A stretch of 64,000 nt of DNA from contig NZ_CP147913.1 in assembly GCF_037414475.1 (NCBI RefSeq), positions 5,082,001-5,146,000 of the forward strand, read 5' to 3'. Under the pieces are notes generated by a model. The model ran no database searches and was not told where the DNA came from. It saw only the letters and a list, made by a program, of their open reading frames with translations. Positions 43,994-53,367 of this stretch are shown piece by piece (positions within the stretch are counted from its first letter, which is position 1; each line of letters begins with the position of its first letter). The stretch comes from Myxococcus stipitatus. Lineage in GTDB: Bacteria; Myxococcota; Myxococcia; Myxococcales; Myxococcaceae. Made by a program: the position numbers and the translations under genes.

Positions 43994-45988
43994 TCAGAAA
44001 GGGAGCCACGAGGGACGCACGCTGCGCACGTCGCTGAGCACGTGAGACAGCTGCGAGTCGAAGTCGTGGAATGTCTGTCCATCCAGCCAGATGGACTCGA
44101 TTTGTTTCTGGCCCAGGCGCACGTCGGTGCGTTTGCCATTGGCCGCGGTGGCGGTGACGGTGTCTCCGCCGGCGTAGCTCACCTGGAACTTCTCGCCGCG
44201 GATGTCGACGGTCTCGTTGAAGCGCAGGTCCTTGGGCACCTGCGTCACCATGTTGGTGCCGCGCGAGCCAGGGACCTTCATGTCGTCCATGAACTCGCGC
44301 AGGAAGTCGCGCGTCACCTGGCGCGTCTGCTTGTCCAGGGTGGGGTCCACCTTCGCGTCGTAGCCGAAGCCCAACACGCTGTTGCTCTGCTTGGGATTGT
44401 CCAGGTTCCAGGTGGGCAGGCTGACCATGAACTGGTTGGCGCCGGGCCTGGCCTTGTCGCGCCAGTCCTGGGCCTCCGTCGCGTTCTGCTTGAGCAGGGC
44501 CAGGCCGTTGACGCCGTTCCAGAGCACGTCGTCCGTGTCGAGCTGGCCGGTGGGCAGGGGCTTGGGCTGGGCCTGTCCGTTCGACGGGTGCGTGCCGCCG
44601 CGAGTCTGCAGCGACGCGCCAATCTGCGGCAGGTCGTTCTTGTTGTAGCCCATGGGCATGTTGTCGAGCGTGCCGCCGTCGACCAGGTGCATCTGCCGGC
44701 CAGTGACGGGGTCGACCATCTGCACGGGCTCGAAGACGCCGGGGATGGCCATGGAGGCGCGCATGGCGAGCGCCACGGGCGTGTCCGGCGTCGTCTCCTG
44801 GCTGAAGATGAAGACACGGTCCTGCGCGCTCTTGAAGCCGCCGTCCGGCACCGCGCTGTCGTAGGCCTTGGCGGCCACCAGCTGCAGTGGCACCTTGAGG
44901 TCCGCGAAGGTGACGGGCCGGTCGGTGATGCCCGTCAGTTCGCGCAGCTTCTGGTCGAAGAGGTTGTACGCGGCCTCGCCGTTGAGCAGGCCTCCGTCCT
45001 TCATGTCCAGGTCGAAGTCGTACAGCTTGCCCAGGCGCGGGTCCTTGGCCACGTCTTCAATCTGCTTCGGCGTGGCGCCCGTGGCGGCGAACGCGGCGGC
45101 GATGGAGCCCGCGGACGTGCCCGTCAGGCTCACCGGCACCACGCCCATCTCGCGCATCTCCGCGAACATGGCCGCGTAGCGCTTGCCCTTGCCGCCGCCG
45201 CCTTCCAGGCTCAGGTGCACGCCCATGGGCTCGCCGCCCTTCACCGGCATGCCCGCCGCCTCGCGATTCTTCGCGACGGAGGCCGTGTACTCGGCGGCCT
45301 TCACCGCGTCGTTGCCGGCCACCACGCTCAGGGCGGAGGGCGGCTTCGTCACCGGCGTGCCGGTGGGGAAGCGGCTGGCGTGGACCTGGCCATTGGGCAG
45401 CTCCTTCGCCAGGAACTGCGGGTCCAGCCACAGCGAGCCGGGGCGCGGCGCGGTGGCGCGGGTGTAACCCGTGGTCCGGGTCAGCTCCCCCTCCGCCTTC
45501 TCCAGCGCGGCCTTCACCTGGGCATGGCGCGGGTGCGAGGGGGGCAACATGTCCAGCTGCGCCGCCAGCGAGCGCACCTGGCCCAGCGTGTCCCGGAAGC
45601 CCTGGGTCTGCGACACCAGCTGCTTGCCCTGCTTGTCGTCAATCTTCTGCGGGATGACGCGCTCGAGCACCTTGCGCAGGTCGCCCAGGTCCACGTCCAG
45701 CAGCTTCCCGAGCGGAATCTGGAGCGGCTTGCCGGTGAGGGTGATGCCCGCCCACGGCTTGTCCTTGGCGCCCCCAATGGAGGGCAGCCCCAGCTGGGAC
45801 AGCTTGGGCAGCTTCGCCTCGAAGCGGTCCACCAACCGGTTCGCCTCGCTCGCGACGTGGCGCACGCCCTCGCCCATCCGCTCGAGCAGGTTGGGCTTGT
45901 GGGCCTCCGCCTGCTGCGCGGGCTTGGAGTCGGGAGTACGACGCGCTGCGGCGGAAGACGTGGAGGAGGGGAGGGACTTGATGCTCAT
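43994..45988 (-). CDS. Patatin-like phospholipase with long N-terminal region
   Basis: 664 residues. The patatin core lies at about 258-455: oxyanion loop GGGGKG at 263-268, nucleophile GTSAGS with Ser293, and DGG with Asp437, as in ExoU/VipD-type phospholipases. Residues 1-255 are basic and helical without a recognised domain; the C-terminal 200 residues look like a membrane- or partner-binding part. There is no classical signal peptide, so it may act inside the cell or be exported by a non-classical route. The start is ATG 45988 (GGAG 8 bases upstream). It is divergent from the CBS gene. Confidence 0.85.
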   Translation of the reverse strand: MSIKSLPSSTSSAAARRTPDSKPAQQAEAHKPNLLERMGEGVRHVASEANRLVDRFEAKLPKLSQLGLPSIGGAKDKPWAGITLTGKPLQIPLGKLLDVDLGDLRKVLERVIPQKIDDKQGKQLVSQTQGFRDTLGQVRSLAAQLDMLPPSHPRHAQVKAALEKAEGELTRTTGYTRATAPRPGSLWLDPQFLAKELPNGQVHASRFPTGTPVTKPPSALSVVAGNDAVKAAEYTASVAKNREAAGMPVKGGEPMGVHLSLEGGGGKGKRYAAMFAEMREMGVVPVSLTGTSAGSIAAAFAATGATPKQIEDVAKDPRLGKLYDFDLDMKDGGLLNGEAAYNLFDQKLRELTGITDRPVTFADLKVPLQLVAAKAYDSAVPDGGFKSAQDRVFIFSQETTPDTPVALAMRASMAIPGVFEPVQMVDPVTGRQMHLVDGGTLDNMPMGYNKNDLPQIGASLQTRGGTHPSNGQAQPKPLPTGQLDTDDVLWNGVNGLALLKQNATEAQDWRDKARPGANQFMVSLPTWNLDNPKQSNSVLGFGYDAKVDPTLDKQTRQVTRDFLREFMDDMKVPGSRGTNMVTQVPKDLRFNETVDIRGEKFQVSYAGGDTVTATAANGKRTDVRLGQKQIESIWLDGQTFHDFDSQLSHVLSDVRSVRPSWLPF

Positions 45989-46157
45989 CGCGAAAGCTCC
46001 GCTGGGACGCATCGAAGGGGGACGCTGCGCCACGGGGATTATCGGTGCGCCACCCTCCCGGGTTGTGTGTCAGCGAACGAAACCTGGGCGAAGCCCGGCA
46101 AGGCCCTTGCTACGGGATGTTTCATCCGCGCCTGGCGCCTGCCTTCCGGAGGCATCC

Positions 46158-46460
46158 GTGTCGATGTGCCGCAGTTCCGAGTTCGATTTGCTTGTTTCAC
46201 GTGCCGTGACGCTGTTCCCAGAGGACACCGTGCTCTCGGCGCTCCAGGTGATGCACCGTCACGGCGTGCACGTGCTCCCGGTGGTGGACGGGCGGGACGG
46301 AGCGTGGTTGGGCGAGGTGTCCCAGCAGGAGCTGCACCGGTTGTCTGGCTTTGCGCCCTTGGCAAGGTTGGCTGAAATTCTGACCGCCCGGGCCCTGGCG
46401 GAGACGGAAGAAAAGACGGCCGAGCCGCTGGCTCTGTCGCAGCCCCGGTGGCTGCACTGA
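46158..46460 (+). CDS. Single CBS-domain protein
   Basis: 100 residues forming a CBS-type fold: LVSRAVTLFPEDTVLSALQVMHRHGVHVLPVVDG followed by GEVSQQELHRLSG. CBS domains usually bind adenosyl ligands in pairs; a single copy implies a dimer. GTG 46158, with GGAGG five bases before, is preferred to ATG 46164, but both are possible. Function unknown. A GC-rich hairpin follows 10 bases after the stop. Confidence 0.72.
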   Translation: MSMCRSSEFDLLVSRAVTLFPEDTVLSALQVMHRHGVHVLPVVDGRDGAWLGEVSQQELHRLSGFAPLARLAEILTARALAETEEKTAEPLALSQPRWLH

Positions 46461-46468
46461 GTTCCCTC

Positions 46469-46488
46469 CGAGCCCGGGGGCGGGCTTG
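46469..46488 (+). terminator. Terminator hairpin after the CBS gene
   Basis: AGCCCG (46471-46476) pairs with CGGGCT (46481-46486) over GGGG, extended by one G.T and one C-G pair, ten bases beyond the stop at 46460. Weak T content. Confidence 0.55.
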
Positions 46489-46544
46489 CCGCCAGAGGGT
46501 GTGGGTGCGGACGGGCGGGCGGGGGCCTGGGTGTGTGGAAGGGC

Positions 46545-46560
46545 CGCGAGCCGGCTCGCG
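46545..46560. repeat. Perfect 16-bp palindrome before the MobA-like gene
   Basis: CGCGAGCC (46545-46552) is followed directly by its reverse complement GGCTCGCG (46553-46560). It lies about 130 bases upstream of ATG 46693. It may be a regulator site or simply chance in GC-rich DNA. The rest of the 232-base gap shows nothing clear. Confidence 0.4.
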
Positions 46561-46692
46561 AAGTGACTGGGGGCTGGCTGACGGCTCGCACCGAGGGGTG
46601 GGCTCAAAATCCCACGCGGAGGTCACAGCCTGTTTCCGGTGGCCCCGGGCCAGCTTGGCACTCGATTCCCCGGGGGACGGAGGAGGCTTGGT

Positions 46693-47388
46693 ATGAAGGC
46701 AGTGGCGATCATCCTCGCATCGGGCGAGGCCCGGCGGATGGCCCACCCCAAGGCGCTCATCCTGCACGAAGGAGACAAGAGCTTCCTTCAGTCGCTGGCG
46801 TCGACCTTTGGAAAGGCGAGCTGTCAGGTGCTGGGTGTCGTGGGGAAGGACGCGGAGGCCGTGCGCGAGCAGCATCCGGGGCTGGACCTGGTGGAGTCCG
46901 AACAGTGGCGGGACAGCCAGATGGCGTCGGTGAAGGTAGGGCTGGAGGCGGCGCTGGAGGCGGGGGCGGACGTGGTGCTGTTGCACCCCGTGGACATGCC
47001 CGCGCTCCGGGCCACCACGGTGAAGTCGTTGCTCAAGTTGATGGGGGACGCGGACGAGGCCCTGCGCCCCGAGTTCGAGGGGGCACCCGGCTGGCCGGTG
47101 TTGCTGTCTCGTTCGTCGGCGCAGCGGCTGCATGACGCCGACGGCGACCAGCTGGAGGCGGTGCTCAAGGGCATGAAGGTGCGGCGTGTGCCCATGAAGG
47201 ACCCGGGCGTGATTGTGAACATCAACGGGCCGGAGACGTACGAGCGGCTGTTCGGCTCGGAGCCGAAGCTGGCGCCTCCGCCCAAGCGCCGAGGAAGTGG
47301 CAAGCGCGGCTCACCCGCGCTCACCACGGTGACGGACATCGGCGGTGGGAGCGGCTCGGTGCCCATGGCCGCGGCGTCCGACGACTGA
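46693..47388 (+). CDS. MobA-like nucleotidyltransferase (MocA/CTP:molybdopterin type)
   Basis: 231 residues. The start IILASGEARRMAHPKALIL is the LAxGxSxRMGxPKxL nucleotide-binding signature, and LHPVDMPALRATTVKSLL corresponds to the DMPxxxP metal-binding turn. These enzymes attach CTP or GTP to molybdopterin or another acceptor. No molybdenum-cofactor genes are nearby, so the acceptor is unknown and the C-terminal 40 residues (Pro/Lys/Gly-rich) are unusual. GGAGGAGG precedes ATG 46693 by about six bases. Confidence 0.75.
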   Translation: MKAVAIILASGEARRMAHPKALILHEGDKSFLQSLASTFGKASCQVLGVVGKDAEAVREQHPGLDLVESEQWRDSQMASVKVGLEAALEAGADVVLLHPVDMPALRATTVKSLLKLMGDADEALRPEFEGAPGWPVLLSRSSAQRLHDADGDQLEAVLKGMKVRRVPMKDPGVIVNINGPETYERLFGSEPKLAPPPKRRGSGKRGSPALTTVTDIGGGSGSVPMAAASDD

Positions 47389-47456
47389 GGAAGCGAGGGC
47401 CGGGGCTTGCGTGTCGGGCGGCTCCGGCCCGTGTTGCGCGCGAGGCGTGGACAGCC

Positions 47457-47489
47457 ACCCCGCGCGCGAGCCACACACCCGCGTGGGGT
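47457..47489. terminator. Imperfect hairpin between convergent genes
   Basis: ACCCCGCGCG (47457-47466) and CGCGTGGGGT (47480-47489) pair with one mismatch, between the stop at 47388 and the convergent stop at 47489. Probably a shared terminator. Confidence 0.4.
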
Positions 47490-48364
47490 CAGAACGTCAG
47501 GCCCACGCCCATGTAGGGACCCACGAGGCTCTCCTCGTGCTCGACGCCGTCCACGTGTCCGGCGTCGTTGAGGTACAGCGCGCGCCAGCCGCCGCGCACG
47601 TTGAAGGCGCTCAAGTGCAGGGCCATGCCCGCCTGGAGGTCCACCTGCCGGTGGGGGAAGGGCGTGGCATTCACACGCACCTCGATGTCCAGGGGGGAGC
47701 GGCCGATGCATGCCTCCGCGGAGGCGCCGAAGCTGGGGCCCACGAAGATGACCTTGGGGGCGTGGGCGCTCGTCAGGCCCGCCTCCACGCGCATGCGGCC
47801 GCGGGAGCTGGCCCACAGCGCCGCCGTCACGCGCGCGCTCAGCAACGTGATGCGGTCCTTCGTGTCCTTTTCAGCGCCGTTGTCCGGCTCGAGCGTCATT
47901 CCGGTGATGCGGGTGTCCAGGCCCATGCGGCGCCCTTCCATGGCCATGAAGAGGCTCATGGAGGCGCCTTCCTTGATGACATCGCTCTGCACGCCCAGGC
48001 GCACCAGGAGTGGCACGGGCTCGTCGCGCCGGCGCTCCGCGCGTGAGGTGGCGAACAGCCGGGGCGAGGTGGCGGGGGCGCTCGCGCCCGAGACGACGAC
48101 GGCCCCGCTGGCGGGGACACGCCTGGAGCTGGACCTTCGCCGGGGCGAGTCCTCGCGTGGGGCCTCGTCTTCCCTGCCGATGGCGGTGGCGGGGTGAACA
48201 CGCTCGGAGCGCTCGGAGCGGGTGGGGCCGCGTTCCGGTTGTGAGGAATGGGAGGGAGACGAGGAGGGCCTGGAGCGCTTGCCGAAGCGGGCCTCGGCGT
48301 GAGGCGCGCCCAGCAAGAGGGTGGCGGTGAGCAAGGGGCCCAACACGGCCTTCGGTGATGGCAA
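47489..48364 (-). CDS. Exported protein, upstream paralog of tandem pair
   Basis: 291 residues: signal peptide ending near HAEARF, then the motif ARFGKRSRPSSS and a hydrophilic, basic/acidic linker to residue about 105. The rest is beta-rich (ASMSLFMAMEGRRMGLDTRITG, DIEVRVNATPFPHRQVDLQAG, GGWRALYLNDAGHVDG) and ends in GLTF, as in small outer-membrane barrels. The nearby gene at 48567 has the same ARFGKRSRPS motif and the same order of segments, so the two are tandem duplicates. Role unknown. Confidence 0.7.
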   Translation of the reverse strand: MPSPKAVLGPLLTATLLLGAPHAEARFGKRSRPSSSPSHSSQPERGPTRSERSERVHPATAIGREDEAPREDSPRRRSSSRRVPASGAVVVSGASAPATSPRLFATSRAERRRDEPVPLLVRLGVQSDVIKEGASMSLFMAMEGRRMGLDTRITGMTLEPDNGAEKDTKDRITLLSARVTAALWASSRGRMRVEAGLTSAHAPKVIFVGPSFGASAEACIGRSPLDIEVRVNATPFPHRQVDLQAGMALHLSAFNVRGGWRALYLNDAGHVDGVEHEESLVGPYMGVGLTF

Positions 48365-48457
48365 GGTCCACTCCTCTTCCTGACTGATTGGCAGGGACGA
48401 CGGGGAGCGACATTGAAAGGCCGGAGGGCTCGAGCGGCCATGGTCCGCGGGGGTGGC

Positions 48458-48478
48458 GGGCCGTTGGCCAAACGGCCC
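48458..48478. terminator. Hairpin between the tandem exported-protein genes
   Basis: GGGCCGTT (48458-48465) pairs with AACGGCCC (48471-48478) over GGCCA. It lies about 90 bases downstream of the minus-strand gene ending at 48567 and upstream of the one starting at 48364, so it may separate their transcripts. Confidence 0.45.
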
Positions 48479-48566
48479 TGTGCAGCTGACAACGCCAACG
48501 GCCCCGGCCGGGAGTCAGGTCCCAGACCGAGGCCGGAGGTGAACAGAACGCGAGCCGTTGTTCAGT

Positions 48567-49433
48567 TCAGAAGCTGAGTCCCAGGCCCGCGAATGGACCG
48601 TGGAAGGTGTCGCGGTGGGCAATGCCATCCACGTGGCCGGCGTCGTCCAGGAGCATGCCGCGGTACCCGCCGCGCAGCACCACCGCGCCCAGGTGCAGCG
48701 CCAGCGCGGCACTCGCGTCCACCTGGCGATAGGGGAAGGGGGTCGCCTGCACGCGCGCCTCGAAGTCCAGCGGGCCCACCAGACACGCCTCCATGGACAT
48801 GCCCAGGCTCAGGCCCACGAAGGAGATGTCCGGAGCGCGCGCGCCGCTGATGCCCGCCTCGGCGCGCAGGCGGATGCGCTCCTGGGAGACCAGGGCCCAG
48901 GTGAGGTGGGCTTCCCAGAGCGAGATGCTGTCGACCTCGTTCGAGCCGTCGTCGGCGTCCACGGCGATGCCGGTGAAGCGGGCATCCACGCCGAAGCGCT
49001 GGCCTTCGATGCCCATGAAGAGGTCTCCCGCGCCGCCGCCACTCTGCTGGATGGGGCCGGCCTGGAAGCCCACGCGGAAGGAGAGGGGCGCCGCGTGGCG
49101 CTCCTGGCGCACCTCGCCCCGGTAGCGCGGCTCGTCCGCCACCCGCAGCCGGTGGTTGCCGCTGGTGAAGATGAAGGTGAGGAAGCCGAAGTCGGCCACC
49201 CCGTCCGAGGTGACGTGGCGGCGCCGGCGCCGGCGGCGCTCCCGCTCGTCGTCATCGTCGTCCGAGTCCTCGTGCCCCACGGGCGTCGCCTCGTGGGTGT
49301 CCTTGTCGTCGTCCCGAGGCGAGTCGCTCTGCGAGGGACGGGACCGCTTGCCGAAGCGCGCCTCCGCGGAGCTCGTGCCCAGCAGGAGCCCCAGCGTGAG
49401 GGCGGCACTCAACAGGGTACGAAGCGTGAACAC
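48567..49433 (-). CDS. Exported protein, downstream-strand paralog with Asp/Arg run
   Basis: 288 residues, with signal peptide cut near SSAEARF and the same ARFGKRSRPS motif as the 47489 gene. The linker contains a run of Asp (DSDDDDDERE) directly followed by a run of Arg (RRRRRRR). The beta-rich part repeats its paralog's plan: LFMGIEGQRFGVDARFTG, DFEARVQATPFPYRQVDASAAL, RGGYRGMLLDDAGHVDG, ending GLSF. Likely outer-membrane located. The Asp/Arg run may bind polyanions or self-neutralise. Function unknown. Confidence 0.7.
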   Translation of the reverse strand: MFTLRTLLSAALTLGLLLGTSSAEARFGKRSRPSQSDSPRDDDKDTHEATPVGHEDSDDDDDERERRRRRRRHVTSDGVADFGFLTFIFTSGNHRLRVADEPRYRGEVRQERHAAPLSFRVGFQAGPIQQSGGGAGDLFMGIEGQRFGVDARFTGIAVDADDGSNEVDSISLWEAHLTWALVSQERIRLRAEAGISGARAPDISFVGLSLGMSMEACLVGPLDFEARVQATPFPYRQVDASAALALHLGAVVLRGGYRGMLLDDAGHVDGIAHRDTFHGPFAGLGLSF

Positions 49434-49535
49434 GGTGGGCTCCTCGGGCGGTGGCCGGGATGGGGCGACACGAACCAGGACGGCCTGCCCGTGATTTTAT
49501 TCAACACAGGTGGACGAACGCGAGCAGGTCCGCCT

Positions 49536-49931
49536 TCAGCGGCGGGGACCCTTCTTGCCCTTCGCGGAGGCCTGGCCCGCGCGGCGGGGCTCCGGGCGCC
49601 CGGGTCCGGGTGGGGCGGGCGAGATTTCGGCGGGCACCGCCGCGCAGGCCGCCGCGGCCGCCGTCGCATCCGCCCGAGCCGCCTGGTGCTGTTGCTCCAG
49701 CACCTTCAGGCGGCGGGACATGGCCTCGCGCAGCGCCTGGAGCTCGGCCACGCGCGCCTCGGACTCGGCGGCCTCCCGCTCCAACTGGGCGCGCTGCTCG
49801 GTCAGCGCGGACACGGAGCGAGAGCCGGCCCATGCGCCCGTCGCGCCCAGCACACACGCTCCGGCGAACAGGCCCCAGGGCAACCACCCCCGGTGCCTCA
49901 GCGCCGCCTCGTTTCGCCGCGTCGCTTCCAT
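49536..49931 (-). CDS. Single-helix membrane protein with coiled coil
   Basis: 131 residues: a basic start, one membrane helix at about 17-36 (LPWGLFAGACVLGATGAWAG), a coiled coil at about 40-90 (QRAQLEREAAESEARVAELQ) and a Pro/Ala/basic tail (KGKKGPRR). It may anchor a partner or make a dimer at the membrane. No family recognised. Confidence 0.6.
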   Translation of the reverse strand: MEATRRNEAALRHRGWLPWGLFAGACVLGATGAWAGSRSVSALTEQRAQLEREAAESEARVAELQALREAMSRRLKVLEQQHQAARADATAAAAACAAVPAEISPAPPGPGRPEPRRAGQASAKGKKGPRR

Positions 49932-50105
49932 GCCCGTCGAATGCTACCGACGCGCCCGCTGTAGGACTCAAGGTGCCTGCCTGCCCACCCGATTTACAGG
50001 GAAGGCTCAAGTTTACATGCCGGAAATGAGGACGCGGGCTTGATTCGCGGGCGCGGGCGGGGCGTCATCCGTCCCCTTTCTCCAACTTCGGGAGTCGGTG
50101 GGCTG

Positions 50106-50954
50106 ATGGCGATTGCTTGTGTGGTGCTGGACTTCGACGGGACCTTCACGGACGTGGCGACGGAGAGCGCGCCCTTCTTGGAACACTTTCGTGACGGACT
50201 CGCCCGTGCGCTGGGGCAGGGCGTGGAGCAGGCGTGGGACGAGGAAGTCGCGGCGCTGCGCGCGGGGGCGGACCTGCTGGGGTGGAACCTGGGGGGCAAG
50301 GTGGTGGCGCCCGCCACCGCGGACCCGTACCTGACGGCCACCACCGCGGCGCACCGCATCTTCCAGCGGCTGGCGGTGGGCACCGACGACGCGACGCGCT
50401 CGGAGGCGGTGCAGAAGCTGTATCGCGACTCCTACGTGCACTCCGCCACGGCCTTCAAGCCGGAGGCGAAGGAGGTGCTGGAGGCGCTGCTCTCCACGGG
50501 CATGCCGGTGACGGTCATCACCAACGCGCACACGGAGCTGGTGGAGAAGAAGCTGGACACGCTGGCCCCCAAGGGGCGTGAGCGCCTCAAGGTCTCCGGC
50601 GACGCGCGCAAGTTCTTGCTGGACCCGCCGGACGTGTCGGACGCGCGCTTCGATGCAGTGCCGGAGCAGCAGCAACTGGATGGCGTGTTGCGCCGGCCCG
50701 TCTACCTGCGCCGCGGCCGTTACTTCGAGGCCCTCAAGCGCGTCTGGGATTCCACGGGGACCAAGCCCGAGGAGACGCTGGTGGCCGGTGACATCTACGA
50801 GCTGGACCTGGCGCTGCCGGCCGCGCTGGGGGCACACGTGCAGTTGGTGGCTCGCGACAACGTGCTGCCGTACGAGCTGAAGGCCATCGAGGGCCTGGGG
50901 GCTCGCGGCGGCGTGGACCGCAGCCTGCGCGCGCTGCTGCCTCGCCTGCGCTGA
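50106..50954 (+). CDS. HAD superfamily hydrolase
   Basis: 282 residues. The N-terminus VVLDFDGTFTD carries the catalytic Asp9-Phe-Asp11 pair. Motif II is PVTVITNAH near residue 138 (Thr/Asn), motif III Lys is around FDAVPEQ..., and ETLVAGDIYELDL near 240 is motif IV with its acidic pair. The cap between motifs I and II is helical and large, fitting phosphatases that act on small phosphorylated compounds. The substrate cannot be named. Start at ATG 50106 is clear because the DFDGT motif follows. Confidence 0.85.
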   Translation: MAIACVVLDFDGTFTDVATESAPFLEHFRDGLARALGQGVEQAWDEEVAALRAGADLLGWNLGGKVVAPATADPYLTATTAAHRIFQRLAVGTDDATRSEAVQKLYRDSYVHSATAFKPEAKEVLEALLSTGMPVTVITNAHTELVEKKLDTLAPKGRERLKVSGDARKFLLDPPDVSDARFDAVPEQQQLDGVLRRPVYLRRGRYFEALKRVWDSTGTKPEETLVAGDIYELDLALPAALGAHVQLVARDNVLPYELKAIEGLGARGGVDRSLRALLPRLR

Positions 50955-51055
50955 CATCTCCTTTCCGCGATATGGCTCCGGCGAGCGGGGCGTTGACGTC
51001 GATGCATGTCACGCCCCGCGTCGCGCCCCGTGGGCCGCGCGGATGGGAGGCGCGG

Positions 51056-51577
51056 ATGAAGCGGAAGGTCCTCGGTGGGTTGTTGCTGGGCGTCCTCGCC
51101 ACCGCGTGCGCGGGCGCGGGGCCATCCGCTCAACCCGAGGCCCGGTGGTTCGCCTTCAAGGCCCGGCCGCCGAAAGTCCGGGGCTGCGAGTTCGACGTCT
51201 TCGAGGACCTGAAGCCCACGCGTCCCCACGTCCTGATTGGGCGTCTGCCCATGGAAATCAGCGACTATGTGGGCGCGCGAGGACGCAAGGCGCTGCTCGC
51301 GGACACCGCCTGCGAGTCCGGCGCGGATGCCGTGTACCTGCCACCTCCGTCGGAGCGAAGCCTGGCGGAGGGCCAGCGCGTGCGGGAGTATCTGGCGCAC
51401 TTCCTCGTCTGGACGGACACGCCCCAGGCCCCGCTGAGCGATGACGACTTGCCTCCGCTCATCGTCCGCGAGGGGCCACAGCCCACGGCGGAGGACGGCT
51501 ACATCGTCGTCCCCGTGGGCCCGGAGTGGCCCGAGGGCTCCATCGGCGTGGAAACACGAAGCCCCGCCTCCCAGTGA
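51056..51577 (+). CDS. Hypothetical lipoprotein
   Basis: 173 residues; lipobox ATAC with Cys at about 18. The mature part (FAFKARPPKVRGCEFDVFEDLKPTRP) is a small alpha/beta domain with several Cys (VRGCEF, DTACESG) and a C-terminal Pro/Glu stretch. No family recognised. It is the last gene before atpA, converging with it; the terminator begins inside its last codons. Confidence 0.65.
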   Translation: MKRKVLGGLLLGVLATACAGAGPSAQPEARWFAFKARPPKVRGCEFDVFEDLKPTRPHVLIGRLPMEISDYVGARGRKALLADTACESGADAVYLPPPSERSLAEGQRVREYLAHFLVWTDTPQAPLSDDDLPPLIVREGPQPTAEDGYIVVPVGPEWPEGSIGVETRSPASQ

Positions 51578-51592
51578 GGGAGAGCGGGGCTT
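51559..51592 (+). terminator. Hairpin terminator overlapping the lipoprotein stop
   Basis: AAGCCCCGC (51559-51567) pairs with GCGGGGCTT (51584-51592), 9 bp with a 16-base loop. The stop codon at 51575-51577 lies in the loop. On the other strand it follows atpA by 31 bases, so it may serve both. Confidence 0.7.
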
Positions 51593-51622
51593 GGTGACTC
51601 ACGGGCCTTGCGGCCGGAGGAG

Positions 51623-53170
<1,548 letters not shown>

Positions 53171-53367
53171 GGGCGTTTTGCGTCCTCGAACAGGGGGCGG
53201 GCCGGGTCGGTTCGGGTCCGCCGAAAGCTAGAAGTCGGGGCCCCTTACCACGCACCCCCACCCGCTGCAATGCGCACGACATTCAGGGCTCTCGGGGCAT
53301 AATCAACCCGGTAAGTCGCGGCCCTCTCATACGGGGCGCGCGGGACTTCCGGGGCGGCTTTCCGCCT

